A DNA stretch of 64,000 bases from an uncultured Collinsella sp. (lineage in GTDB: Bacteria; Actinomycetota; Coriobacteriia; Coriobacteriales; Coriobacteriaceae): contig UQLB01000003.1 of the NCBI GenBank assembly GCA_900541725.1, forward strand, positions 58,013 to 122,012, given 5' to 3'. A program made the translations under genes and the position numbers. This document shows positions 26,807 through 34,912 of the stretch, piece by piece. The notes under the pieces are model-generated. The model was given only the letters and a program-made list of their open reading frames with translations. It searched no databases and had not been told where the DNA came from. How positions within the stretch are numbered: position 1 is the first letter of the stretch; every line of letters starts with the position of its first letter.

Positions 26807-26837
26807 TAGACACCCCCAGGGGGTATGGGTGTATAGT
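26807..26837 (+). promoter_or_regulatory. copA promoter with CsoR-type operator
   Basis: A TAGACA -35 (26807-26812) and TATAGT -10 (26832-26837) flank a palindrome ACCCCCAGGGGGT (26812-26824). G-tract/C-tract palindromes of this kind are typical CsoR boxes. A repressor bound there would block RNA polymerase, and copper would release it. The 19-nt spacer is longer than normal. csoR is the third gene of this operon. Confidence 0.7.
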
Positions 26838-26884
26838 ATCATCAGGTTAACAATTCCAACAGCGAACAACAGAAAGGAGAAGCC

Positions 26885-29224
26885 ATGGCTCAAGATAAGT
26901 TCGATGTGGGCGGCATGACGTGCGCCGCCTGTCAGGCGCACGTGGACCGTGCCGTGAGCAAGCTCGACGGCGTCGAGAGCGTCGCGGTCAATCTGCTCGC
27001 CGGTTCCATGCTGGTGAACTATGACCCCGCGCAGGTCACCCCCGACGACATCTGCACCGCCGTCGATCGCGCTGGCTACTCGGCCTCGCCCGTCAGCACG
27101 GGCACCGACGCTGTCCAAAGCGGAAGTGCGCAAGCCAGGTCCGGCGCCGCCCATATGGAGTCGCCCACCAAAAAGTTGGAGGCCGCCGCCTCTGCCATGC
27201 GCACCCGCCTCATCGTCTCGATCGTCTTCCTCATCCCACTGTTCTACATAGGCATGGGGCACATGCTCGGCTGGCCGCTGCCCGGCATCTTCACCGACCA
27301 CACCCACAGCATGACGCTCGCTCTCACCGAGCTCGCCCTGCTCATCCCCATCGTCTACATCAACGACGCGTACTTTATCAACGGGTTTAAATCGCTCGCG
27401 CACGGCGCACCCACCATGGACGCCCTTATTGCCGTGGGCGCCACCGCCTCCATCGCCTGGTCGCTCTACGCCATGTTCATCATGGCCGACCAACTAGCCG
27501 CGGATCAGGTCCACGAGGCCATGATGACGAGCATGGACAATCTGTATTTTGAAAGCGCCGGCACGATCTTGTCGCTCGTCACCGTGGGCAAATACCTCGA
27601 GACGCGCAGCAAGTCCAAAACCGGCGGCGCCATCGAGGCGCTCATTGACCTGGCGCCAAAGACCGCGACCGTCGTGGCCGAGGACGGTACCGAGGCCACC
27701 GTCGACGTCGATGCTATTCTGCCCGGCCAGGTGCTGCGCGTGCGCCCCGGCGAGTCCATCCCCGTCGACGGCGTGGTACTCGAGGGCGCCTCGGCCGTCG
27801 ATGAAAGCGCGCTGACCGGCGAGTCCATCCCTGTGGAAAAGACCGCCGGCGACACCGTCAACGCCGCCACGGTCAACCGCACCGGATCGTTTACCTTCCG
27901 TGCCACGCGCGTGGGCGCCGACACGTCGCTCGCCAAGATCATCCAGCTCGTCGAGGACGCCAACGCCACCAAGGCGCCCATCGCCCGCATGGCCGATAAG
28001 GTCGCCGGCGTGTTCGTACCCGTCGTGTTTGCGATCTCGGCCGTGACTTTTGTGGCGTGGATGGTACTGACCGGCAGCGTCAACGAAGCGCTCACCTCCG
28101 CCGTGGCCGTGCTGGTGATCAGTTGTCCGTGCGCGTTGGGCCTGGCTACGCCGGTCGCCATTATGGTCGGCACCGGCAAGGGCGCCGAGATGGGCATTCT
28201 GTTTAAGAGCGCCGAGGCGCTGGAGAATCTGCGCAACGTGGGCACCGTGGTGCTCGACAAGACGGGCACCGTTACCCGCGGCAAGCCGGCCGTAACCGAC
28301 ATTGTGGTTGCCGAGCGCGTCGACGGCGCGCCCGTCATGAGCGAGAAAGCGCTGCTCAAGCTGGCCGCCGCACTGGAGCGCCAGAGCGAGCATCCGCTGG
28401 CAGAGGCGATTATGGCCGAGTGCGAGACACGCGGGATCGTCGCGCGCACGGTTGAGGACTTTGCCGCCGTGCCCGGCCGTGGCGTCACGGCGCGCGAAGG
28501 TCAAAATGTCATCGCCGCCGGTAACGTGCGGCTGATGAGCGAGCTGGGAGTCACCGTGCCCACGGGCTTTGCCGAGCAATTTGCCGCCGAGGGCAAGACG
28601 CCGCTGTTCTTTGCCAAGAACGGTGAGCTTGTCGGCACCATTGCTGTGGCCGATGAGGTTAAGGAGACGAGTGCCGAGGCTATCGCCGCGCTGCGCTCGC
28701 TCGGCATCGACGTTCGCATGCTCACCGGCGATAACAGCGTGACGGCCGAGGCCATCGCTCGCCGCGTGGGACTCGCCAGCGACCAGGTCATCGCGGACGT
28801 TCTGCCCGCCGACAAGGAGCGTCACGTGCGCGAGCTGCAGGACGCGGGCGGCAAGGTCGCCATGGTGGGCGACGGTATCAACGACTCCCCCGCCCTGGCG
28901 CGCGCCGACGTGGGCCTTGCCATCGGTACCGGCGCCGACATCGCCAAGGAGGGTGCCGACGTGGTGCTCATGCGCAGCGATCTTATGGATGTCGCCCGCG
29001 CTATTGAGCTGTCGCGCGCCACGATCCGCAACATCAAGCAGGACCTGTTCTGGGCGCTGTTCTACAACGGCATCGGCATTCCGCTGGCCGCGGGCGTGTT
29101 CTTCCCCCTCACCGGCTGGCAGCTCTCGCCCATGTTCGGCGCCGCAGCGATGAGTCTGTCGAGCGTATGCGTCGTGAGCAATGCCTTGCGTCTGAAATCC
29201 TTTAAGCCCAAAGTGGCAAAATAG
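26885..29224 (+). CDS. copA: Copper-exporting P1B-type ATPase
   Basis: 779 residues. One N-terminal heavy-metal domain with GMTCAACQAH (Cys13, Cys16), eight predicted membrane spans, TGES at LTGESIPVEK, the transport-site CPC (414-416, SCPCALGLATP), phosphorylated Asp458 in DKTGTVTRG, an SEHPLAEA HP motif, and MVGDGINDSPALA. CPC plus the CxxC domain point to Cu(I) export across the inner membrane. ATG 26885 follows AAAGGAG by 4 nt. First gene of copA-copZ-csoR, controlled by the palindrome at 26812-26824. Confidence 0.96.
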   Translation: MAQDKFDVGGMTCAACQAHVDRAVSKLDGVESVAVNLLAGSMLVNYDPAQVTPDDICTAVDRAGYSASPVSTGTDAVQSGSAQARSGAAHMESPTKKLEAAASAMRTRLIVSIVFLIPLFYIGMGHMLGWPLPGIFTDHTHSMTLALTELALLIPIVYINDAYFINGFKSLAHGAPTMDALIAVGATASIAWSLYAMFIMADQLAADQVHEAMMTSMDNLYFESAGTILSLVTVGKYLETRSKSKTGGAIEALIDLAPKTATVVAEDGTEATVDVDAILPGQVLRVRPGESIPVDGVVLEGASAVDESALTGESIPVEKTAGDTVNAATVNRTGSFTFRATRVGADTSLAKIIQLVEDANATKAPIARMADKVAGVFVPVVFAISAVTFVAWMVLTGSVNEALTSAVAVLVISCPCALGLATPVAIMVGTGKGAEMGILFKSAEALENLRNVGTVVLDKTGTVTRGKPAVTDIVVAERVDGAPVMSEKALLKLAAALERQSEHPLAEAIMAECETRGIVARTVEDFAAVPGRGVTAREGQNVIAAGNVRLMSELGVTVPTGFAEQFAAEGKTPLFFAKNGELVGTIAVADEVKETSAEAIAALRSLGIDVRMLTGDNSVTAEAIARRVGLASDQVIADVLPADKERHVRELQDAGGKVAMVGDGINDSPALARADVGLAIGTGADIAKEGADVVLMRSDLMDVARAIELSRATIRNIKQDLFWALFYNGIGIPLAAGVFFPLTGWQLSPMFGAAAMSLSSVCVVSNALRLKSFKPKVAK

Positions 29225-29253
29225 GATCACCATTAAGTCCATTTAGAACGGGT

Positions 29254-29346
29254 TTTCCAGGTGCCCGAGATTGACCTGAAAGAGGAGCGACGCGTACTTT
29301 GGTACGCGAGCGACGGCTTGAAGGTCAAGGTCGGGTGCCTGGGAAA
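29254..29346 (+). ncRNA. Structured intercistronic element between copA and copZ
   Basis: Left arm 29254-29277 and right arm 29322-29346 are almost completely complementary. Inside them, CGCGTAC and GTACGCG (29291-29297 and 29302-29308) form a tetraloop hairpin. The transcript would fold into a long stem with an internal loop ending 25 nt before the copZ ATG. It is not a terminator (no T-run). It could stabilise copA mRNA, uncouple copA/copZ expression, or be an inserted repeat. Calling it an RNA element is inference. Confidence 0.5.
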
Positions 29347-29371
29347 GCCGACACAACAGAGAGGAATACCC

Positions 29372-29593
29372 ATGCGTTTCACAATTAAGACTTCCGGCCT
29401 TATGTGCGGCCATTGCGACGCCACTGTCGAGACCGCGCTGCTCAACGTGGCCGGCGTGACCGATGCCGATGCCGATCACGAGACCCAGACCGTCCAGGTT
29501 GAGTGCGCCGACACCATAACCGCCGAGCAGCTCGCCGCCGCCGTCGAAGGCGCCGGCGAGAAGTTCCACGCCCTGTCCGTGACCGCCGCCTAG
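29372..29593 (+). CDS. copZ: CopZ-like copper chaperone (HMA domain)
   Basis: 73 residues, a single ferredoxin-like heavy-metal domain with the metal-binding SGLMCGHCDATVE (CxxC). CopZ carries Cu(I) in the cytoplasm and hands it to CopA or CsoR. ATG 29372 has GAGAGGA 6 nt upstream; the open frame to 29261 is inside the structured RNA region and not expected to be translated. It lies between copA and csoR on the same strand. Confidence 0.92.
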   Translation: MRFTIKTSGLMCGHCDATVETALLNVAGVTDADADHETQTVQVECADTITAEQLAAAVEGAGEKFHALSVTAA

Positions 29594-29640
29594 CAACTGA
29601 TGGGGACATCCGGAAGATCGACCAGAAACGAGGACTCGCC

Positions 29641-29913
29641 ATGATGGCAGATCACAAATCGGTGACCCGCATGCTCAAGACAGCGCGTGGGCAGATCGAC
29701 GGCATCCTGCGGATGGTCGAGGAGGACCGTTACTGCGTCGACATCTCCACGCAGCTCATGGCGACGCAGGCACTCATCGCGCGCATTAACGCCGATGTGC
29801 TCAAGGCCCATATCGAGGGCTGCGTCGCCTCGGCCATCGAATCGGGTGACGAGGAGCTCAAAGCCGCCAAGCTCGCCGAAATCGAACGCGTCGTCGACAA
29901 GCTCGCCAAGTAA
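29641..29913 (+). CDS. csoR: CsoR family copper-sensing repressor
   Basis: 90 residues, all-helical CsoR/DUF156 fold. The Cys-x-n-His-x3-Cys Cu(I) site is visible: YCVDISTQL supplies the first Cys, and AHIEGC the His and second Cys. These match CsoR rather than RcnR or FrmR in arrangement, though the subfamily is inferred. It should bind the palindromic box before copA and release it on Cu(I) binding, so copper induces the whole operon including csoR itself. ATG 29641 follows GAGGA. Confidence 0.9.
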   Translation: MMADHKSVTRMLKTARGQIDGILRMVEEDRYCVDISTQLMATQALIARINADVLKAHIEGCVASAIESGDEELKAAKLAEIERVVDKLAK

Positions 29914-30014
29914 TTGGCGCATGGGGGTCAGGTTTCTTTGCACCACCTTGGCGCATGGGGGACAGGTCATTTTGCACCACCTTGGTGCAGATTAACCTGT
30001 CCCCCATGCACCAA
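29914..30014. repeat. Three TTGG(C/T)GCA..GACAGGT repeat units
   Basis: Two direct units (29914-29946 and 29948-29980), each with GCATGGGGG(T/A)CAGGT and TTTGCACCAC, are followed by an inverted unit (29982-30014) ending CCCCCATGCACCAA. The second and third units form a near-perfect hairpin. They follow csoR and may also end its transcript. Confidence 0.8.
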
Positions 30015-30059
30015 ATGGGGTATAAAGGCGTGCAGCATATCGAATGAGAGGCAGTTTGC

Positions 30060-30533
30060 ATGGATAACTTTATAAAAGGTCGCAACGGCGCCGACGAACT
30101 CACCATCGTGCTCGGCTTTTTCGGCATCATCCTCGCGATGATCGGGTCGCTCGCACATTTCCAGTGGCTCAGCTGGATCGCCATCGCCGTCATCGTGATC
30201 GGCGTGCTGCGCGGCCTGTCCAAGAACGTCGACGCACGCCGCAAGGAGAACGAGGCCTTTGTCGCCGCGACCGCGAACGTCCCCGGCCTGGGCAAGTTCG
30301 TCGCCAGCCTGGGCGGCGGCGCTGCGGCGGCCAATGCCTCGCGCGCAGCCGGCACCAGCAAAGAGGACCTGGAGCGCGCCAAGCGCACGGCAAAGAAGAT
30401 GTGGGAGGGCCGCAAGACCACGGCCTACCTCAAGTGTCCCAACTGCGGCCAGATGCTCTCCGTCCCCAAGGGCAAGGGCAAGATCCGCGTCACCTGCCCC
30501 AAGTGCCACGCCAAGATGGAAACCCGCTCCTAG
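30060..30533 (+). CDS. Small membrane protein with C-terminal zinc ribbon
   Basis: 157 residues. Two hydrophobic segments (~13-30 and ~35-50), a linker rich in Ala and Lys, and a C-terminal zinc-ribbon-like pattern LKCPNCGQML...VTCPKCHAKME (two CPxC knuckles). Topology suggests the ribbon is cytoplasmic. I do not recognise a characterised family. It follows the copper operon but is separated by a repeat hairpin, so it probably has its own promoter. GAGAGG precedes ATG 30060 with loose spacing. Confidence 0.75.
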   Translation: MDNFIKGRNGADELTIVLGFFGIILAMIGSLAHFQWLSWIAIAVIVIGVLRGLSKNVDARRKENEAFVAATANVPGLGKFVASLGGGAAAANASRAAGTSKEDLERAKRTAKKMWEGRKTTAYLKCPNCGQMLSVPKGKGKIRVTCPKCHAKMETRS

Positions 30534-30595
30534 CCACTGCGCGTGAGACAAATTAATCAGGTTTGTTTGTCCCAAATCTTAAGCATTTGTTCGAT

Positions 30596-30636
30596 AAAAA
30601 AGCCGAGGCCTCGCACTGAGACCTCGGCTTTTTTGC
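30596..30636. terminator. Bidirectional terminator
   Basis: AGCCGAGG(C/T)CTC arms with a ~5-nt loop are flanked by A6 on the left and T6 on the right. It serves both the plus-strand zinc-ribbon gene and the minus-strand amidohydrolase gene. Confidence 0.9.
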
Positions 30637-30683
30637 ATGGGGCGACGACATTCGACGAAGCTGTCGCCCCGTCACGCCAGAGC

Positions 30684-32054
30684 CTACGCCACGCCGTCGC
30701 GGGCAAGCTCCTCGGCCAGCGCCTCAGCCGGCATGGCCATAATCGCGTCGAGCTCGGCGTCCACCTCGGGAATACGCTTCACCTTGAGCTTGCGTACCAG
30801 ATTACCGCGACACATCACATGTATCGGCTCACGCAGAGCGCACAGATTATCGAGAGGATTCTCGCGCGTTACCAAGATATCGGCAGCCTTGCCGCACTCG
30901 ATCGCGCCAGTATCGCCGCCCAGCCCCAGCAGCTCGGCATTAACCTGCGTGGCTGTATGCAGTGCGAAGGCGTTGCTCACGTCGACATACTTGGCAAAAT
31001 AGGCGACCTCGCGCCACATGTCATACTGCGTCACGAACGGGCAGCTTGAGTCCGTGCCAAGGCCCACCTTAACGCCAGCTTCCAGTGCGGCACGGGCGCT
31101 CTCGATGATGCCCGAGCACACGATGTCGCCGTTCTTCTTTTGCGTATCGGTAGAATGGGTCTTTTCCGGGTCGAGCAATACAAACGGCAGCGCCGGGCTG
31201 ATAGTGCAGGTCACACTCGGGGCACGCCCCTCGAGCTGCGTGCCCGCGGCGCCACGGTACAGCTCCAGAATCTCGGGCGTCAACGGAGCGCCGTGCTCAA
31301 TCGTATCAACGCCGGCCTCAAGCGCGGCCTTCACGCCCTCGGTACTCTCGACATGAGCCATAACCGGAAGGCCCATATCGTGCGCCGCCTTGCACGCCGC
31401 CGCGGCAACCTCCACCGGCATACGCAGCACGCCCGGCTCGCCCACCTCGGTCGCATCGAACACGCCGCCCGTCACGAACAGCTTAATGACGTCGGCACCG
31501 CGCGCATACAGGTCGCGCACCTGTTCGGCCGCCTCGGCGGGACTGTTGGCCACCTGGGCGAACAAGCCCGCACCATGGCCGCCCGGAACCGTGACGCCCG
31601 TTCCCGGCGCCACCAGACGCGGACCCTGATACTTGCCGGCATCGATAGCATCGCGCACTGCGATGTCGGCAAACAGCGGGTCGCCTGCACCGCGCACCGT
31701 GGTCACGCCGCTTGCCAGCTGCTGTTGGGCGCTGCCTTTGAGGATGTGGCGCACGATGGCGCGGCCCACGGGATTATCGAGCTTCTTCATCAGCGCGCCC
31801 GCATCGCCCGCCGAAACCGGCTTGCCCGAGCCGCACAGATGCACATGCATATTGATGAGGCCCGGCATGAGATACGCACCTGCCAGGTCGATGACCTCGG
31901 CGCCTGCAGGCGCCTGCGCCACAGCACTCGGCCCCATCCAGGTGATGACACCGCGTTCAACGGCCACGGCCATGTCGGGCTGCGGCTCCATATGTTCCGA
32001 ACCATCCAGGACGGTCGCATTGATAAACAACGTGGGACGATCGGCAGACGCCAT
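30684..32054 (-). CDS. Metal-dependent amidohydrolase
   Basis: 456 residues. Amidohydrolase-superfamily motifs: LINMHVHLCG (HxH metal ligands), VIKLFVTGG (Lys that may be the carboxylated bridge), PVMAHVEST, TIEHGAPL and GLGTDSSCP (catalytic Asp). These match the imidazolonepropionase/Xaa-Pro-dipeptidase-like branch, cytoplasmic enzymes hydrolysing cyclic amides or dipeptides; the substrate is unknown. ATG 32054 has GGGGGAGGAG 6 nt upstream. A 16-bp palindrome 26 nt upstream suggests control by a dimeric repressor. Downstream is the bidirectional terminator. Confidence 0.9.
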   Translation of the reverse strand: MASADRPTLFINATVLDGSEHMEPQPDMAVAVERGVITWMGPSAVAQAPAGAEVIDLAGAYLMPGLINMHVHLCGSGKPVSAGDAGALMKKLDNPVGRAIVRHILKGSAQQQLASGVTTVRGAGDPLFADIAVRDAIDAGKYQGPRLVAPGTGVTVPGGHGAGLFAQVANSPAEAAEQVRDLYARGADVIKLFVTGGVFDATEVGEPGVLRMPVEVAAAACKAAHDMGLPVMAHVESTEGVKAALEAGVDTIEHGAPLTPEILELYRGAAGTQLEGRAPSVTCTISPALPFVLLDPEKTHSTDTQKKNGDIVCSGIIESARAALEAGVKVGLGTDSSCPFVTQYDMWREVAYFAKYVDVSNAFALHTATQVNAELLGLGGDTGAIECGKAADILVTRENPLDNLCALREPIHVMCRGNLVRKLKVKRIPEVDAELDAIMAMPAEALAEELARDGVA

Positions 32055-32079
32055 ATCGGGCTCCTCCCCCTCAATTAAC

Positions 32080-32095
32080 ATGAACATTTGTTCAT
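32080..32095 (-). promoter_or_regulatory. 16-bp palindromic operator before the amidohydrolase
   Basis: ATGAACATTTGTTCAT is a perfect palindrome lying 25-41 nt upstream of the start codon; TGAACA-N2-TGTTCA resembles TetR-family sites. No regulator gene is next to it. Confidence 0.5.
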
Positions 32096-32207
32096 TATCG
32101 CCTAGTCCAGCAGGGTTGCTGCAGACATATCGGCTAACGGAGAAAGGAGGGGAATATGAGGGAGGACGGGAGTCGATGCAGCCCTTCCCCAGCGGTGCCT
32201 ACAAAAC

Positions 32208-32426
32208 ATCTCAATCTGTAACAGGAGAACCGTCTTTGAGCCTCCAGATGTTACAGAACAAGATCTTTCGGTCGCATACCCACCCTTTATCTCAATCTGT
32301 AACAGATAGACCGGTTTTCAGCAGCTAGATGTTACAGATTGAGACATTCGGTCGAGGCCGCACTTGTTCATCTCAATCTGTAACAATTACGGGCCCAAAC
32401 AGCCCCAAGATGTTACAGACCGAGAC
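32208..32426. repeat. Three tandem 57-bp palindromic elements, 81-bp period
   Basis: Copies at 32208-32264, 32289-32345 and 32370-32426, separated by 24-nt linkers starting CTTTCGGTCG or ATTCGGTCGA. All left arms are ATCTCAATCTGTAACA. They fill the gap between the amidohydrolase and nuclease-like genes. Confidence 0.92.
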
Positions 32427-32434
32427 AAACCCTC

Positions 32435-33505
32435 TCAGCGCCCATACCACTGACGCTTCCATTCCTTAGCCAGATCCGCCTGTTGCGGAATACCCGCCAG
32501 CCTCATCTTCTCGACCAGCTTCACCGGATTCTTAAGCTCGTTAAACGTAAACCGAAGCACCTTATGCCCGAGCATTGTCAGATGGGATTCCCGCTGACGC
32601 TCCGCCACAAACGGATCGATCGGCTCCCGGCCCTCGCCGGTCTGCAGCGTATACTTTCCCTTTCCGTCGAGCTCGCCGATCACGCACGTTCCATCCTCGA
32701 GCTTCCAGAAATAGTCGACGCGAAACACACGAGTCGGATCGAGCGGATCATGAAACTCCACCTGCAACTGCGGCACCGGAAAGCCGTACGCGATGAAGAA
32801 CGCCCGGAAGCGCGACTCGCCGCCGTTTTCTGACAGCCCGTCCGCATGCGATGCAATCACCTGCGCCCTGCGATACCCACGCCGACCTTCGCAATCGGCG
32901 CGAAGTCGCTCGCACAACTCACCGCACGACGAACCCTTCGCCCGCAAAGCAGAATCGGCAATTGCCAGCCCATAGGAAAACGGTGCCCGTAGCAGGCAAT
33001 TCTCCACCGTGCGCCAAAACGGCGTCACCCGCACACCGTCGACGCGCTCGAGTGCACCCGCCGCCTGCGGACGCAGCAACCTGCACCCACTGCTCAACGC
33101 CGCAGAGCAGCCCGTCTTAACAAGAAATCGCGGCCCGAGCAAATCGTTCGGCACCTCCAAGCCCCACAAAAGCGCCGCGTCATAACCCCAAAACGCCCAA
33201 TCGGGATGAAACTCCGCAAGCCCCTTAATAGTCCGCAGCGCTCGATCCACCGGCGTCAATGCATCCCAATCATGCTGAAAACAGAACAGATACGACTCGG
33301 GCTCCGCGATATCATCGGTCCCCACATGGCGCCGCAGCCACATGAGCTCGGCATTGTCGTGGGTTACAAGCAGCGTCCCCTGCTCGCCCGCCCCCGCGAG
33401 CCGAGCGAGCATCCTGTTTCGCGCCAATGTGTTACGAGTCGCATGTTTATGCTTGCAGACGGCACTGGACACCTTAATCACCATCACATCAGTCAAACGA
33501 GTCAT
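32435..33505 (-). CDS. Nuclease-like protein (DUF559-type C-terminus)
   Basis: 356 residues. The N-terminal ~200 resemble AbiEi/'type IV antitoxin-like' proteins of Actinobacteria only in general layout. The C-terminal ~130 have a PD-(D/E)xK-like pattern: SRFRAFFIAYGFPVPQLQVE, then RVDYFW (Asp) and CVIGELDGKGKY (Glu-x-Asp-x-Lys), as in DUF559/Vsr-type endonuclease folds. The ATG at 33505 lacks a strong SD; ATG 33484 is an alternative. It is flanked by 57-bp palindrome arrays on both sides (three at its 3' end, four at its 5' end). Whether it acts on those repeats is unknown. Function assignment is tentative. Confidence 0.7.
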   Translation of the reverse strand: MTRLTDVMVIKVSSAVCKHKHATRNTLARNRMLARLAGAGEQGTLLVTHDNAELMWLRRHVGTDDIAEPESYLFCFQHDWDALTPVDRALRTIKGLAEFHPDWAFWGYDAALLWGLEVPNDLLGPRFLVKTGCSAALSSGCRLLRPQAAGALERVDGVRVTPFWRTVENCLLRAPFSYGLAIADSALRAKGSSCGELCERLRADCEGRRGYRRAQVIASHADGLSENGGESRFRAFFIAYGFPVPQLQVEFHDPLDPTRVFRVDYFWKLEDGTCVIGELDGKGKYTLQTGEGREPIDPFVAERQRESHLTMLGHKVLRFTFNELKNPVKLVEKMRLAGIPQQADLAKEWKRQWYGR

Positions 33506-33532
33506 CGTCTCTGTTGCCCGCCGCGTCCGTTC

Positions 33533-33829
33533 ATCTCAATCTGTAACAGGAAGACGGCATTTGAGCCTCCAGATATTACAGATCGAGATCTTTCGGCAGA
33601 GCCCAACCCTTTGTCTCAATCTGTAACAGGTAGACCGGCCTTCAGCCTCCAGGTGTTACAGATCGAGATCTTTCATCAGCAGCCAATCTTCCGTCTCGAT
33701 CTGTAACAGTTACGTGGCAAAACGGCCTCCAGATGTTACAGAACGAGACATTCGGACAGCCCGCGCCAGTTCATCTCAATCTGTAACAGGTAGACCGCGT
33801 TTTGACAGCCAGTTGTTACAGATCAAGAC
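33533..33829. repeat. Four tandem 57-bp palindromic elements, exact 80-bp period
   Basis: Copies start at 33533, 33613, 33693 and 33773, each 57 bp, with 23-nt linkers. Seen as 16-mers, the arms alternate in orientation with spacers 25, 23, 25, 23, 25, 23, 25. Cores share TAGACCG or CTCCAGA motifs. It lies upstream of the nuclease-like gene and at the 3' end of the next gene. Confidence 0.95.
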
Positions 33830-33850
33830 AAGCCGGCATCGGCCCCGCCC

Positions 33851-34558
33851 CTACTCCCACTCCTGCTCGTAGATGTTGAGCGACTTTACGTACCGTCCCT
33901 GGGCGCCCATGATGTCGCGGACCAGACGCAAGAAGAAACTGATGCACGAGGTGTCAAAGCCATCCTGCAGGTCCTCCGGATGCACCGCACCAGGCCCATC
34001 GACCGCCGTGTCACTCAGGCGTGCGATGTCATACAGATAGAGCTGTCCCGCTGTCAGCCAAACATCGTCGACACACGCGAGGCGCACCGCAATCGCGCCG
34101 TCGCTCCAATGCTCCTTTTGCACGATATGCGGGTCGTAGACATCAAAACGGCGGTCGGCGCGCGTATCCTTCAGCGCAACCATACCAGTCGCAGGATCCT
34201 TGCCCAAAATGCCAAAGCGCGAAAAGTACTGCGTATCGCGCACCTGCTTAAGTCGCTCGAGCGAAGCGGGCGAAATTGACGCTGGTGGCTCGTCAACATA
34301 CAGTTCGAGCAGCGTCGCGCCATGGCGATAAGGGCGCTCAAACAATAGCCAATCGGTAAACGCCATGTTATAGGCCATGATTTCTTTTTGCGAGGGCTCG
34401 GCGTAATAGCTGAGCCACGGGTCGACAATGATCTCGAACTGCTCGCGCGCCGGCTCTAGGAATTGAAACTTCCGCAGCATCCAAAAATGGGCCATATCGG
34501 CAATATCGTTGCCGACAGCTTCGACCAGCTGCGCTCGGTCAAAAACATGATCAGTCAT
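33851..34558 (-). CDS. Hypothetical protein
   Basis: 235 residues, soluble, acidic, no signal peptide or membrane span. Begins TDHVFDRAQLVEAVGNDIAD and includes VDPWLSYYAEPSQKEIMAYN. I recognise no family or catalytic motif. ATG 34558 has an excellent SD (GAGGAGG, 5 nt). It ends 21 nt from a four-copy palindrome array, which its transcript would enter. Real on the grounds of coding texture and RBS; function unknown. Confidence 0.75.
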   Translation of the reverse strand: MTDHVFDRAQLVEAVGNDIADMAHFWMLRKFQFLEPAREQFEIIVDPWLSYYAEPSQKEIMAYNMAFTDWLLFERPYRHGATLLELYVDEPPASISPASLERLKQVRDTQYFSRFGILGKDPATGMVALKDTRADRRFDVYDPHIVQKEHWSDGAIAVRLACVDDVWLTAGQLYLYDIARLSDTAVDGPGAVHPEDLQDGFDTSCISFFLRLVRDIMGAQGRYVKSLNIYEQEWE

Positions 34559-34853
34559 GGCATCCTCCTCAAACTGATGGACCTCAATTTGAGCTTACGA
34601 GGAGGGCGGACGACCGTGGCCAGCACGGGCAAAATGGGCCTCCGGCTGCAAACCAGATGCTGACCAAACACTTGGCGGAACACTTGACCGAATGAGCGCA
34701 CCGCAAAGAAACCGCAGGTAGACATAGACAGCCAACCCGCCCTTTTGAGCCAGATGCCCGCAGCCACCACAGAAAGAGCAGAGTAGCACAGTCGCAAACG
34801 TCGACGAATGAACACTTGTACGTCGACAAACGAACAGGCGCCCCGCGAAGAGT

Positions 34854-34894
34854 GTCCCCAACGACTAGACAAAAAAATGACTAGTCGTTGGGGA
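34854..34894. repeat. Inverted pair of the CTAGTCGTTGGGGAC repeat
   Basis: GTCCCCAACGACTAG (34854-34868) and CTAGTCGTTGGGGAC (34880-34894) are exact complements with an A-rich 11-nt loop. It may end the gltD transcript. The same unit occurs as direct copies at 8677-8728. The rest of 34559-34853 has no supported gene. Confidence 0.8.
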
Positions 34895-34912
34895 CGTTCT
34901 TAAATGACTACT

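Noticed and set aside
26812..26824. MerR/CueR-type operator
   Set aside because: The 19-nt promoter spacer fits CueR, but the palindrome is C-tract/G-tract and the operon encodes CsoR, so CsoR is the simpler reading.
27494..29242. 582-residue minus-strand frame
   Set aside because: Antisense of copA, whose motifs are complete on the plus strand.
33533..33829. CRISPR array
   Set aside because: The regular spacing is tempting, but the repeats alternate in orientation, the 'spacers' are semi-conserved, and no cas gene is in the window.
34595..34861. 88-residue minus-strand frame in the gap before the hypothetical gene
   Set aside because: No RBS, overlaps two other open frames, and starts inside the GTTGGGGAC repeat; no coding evidence.
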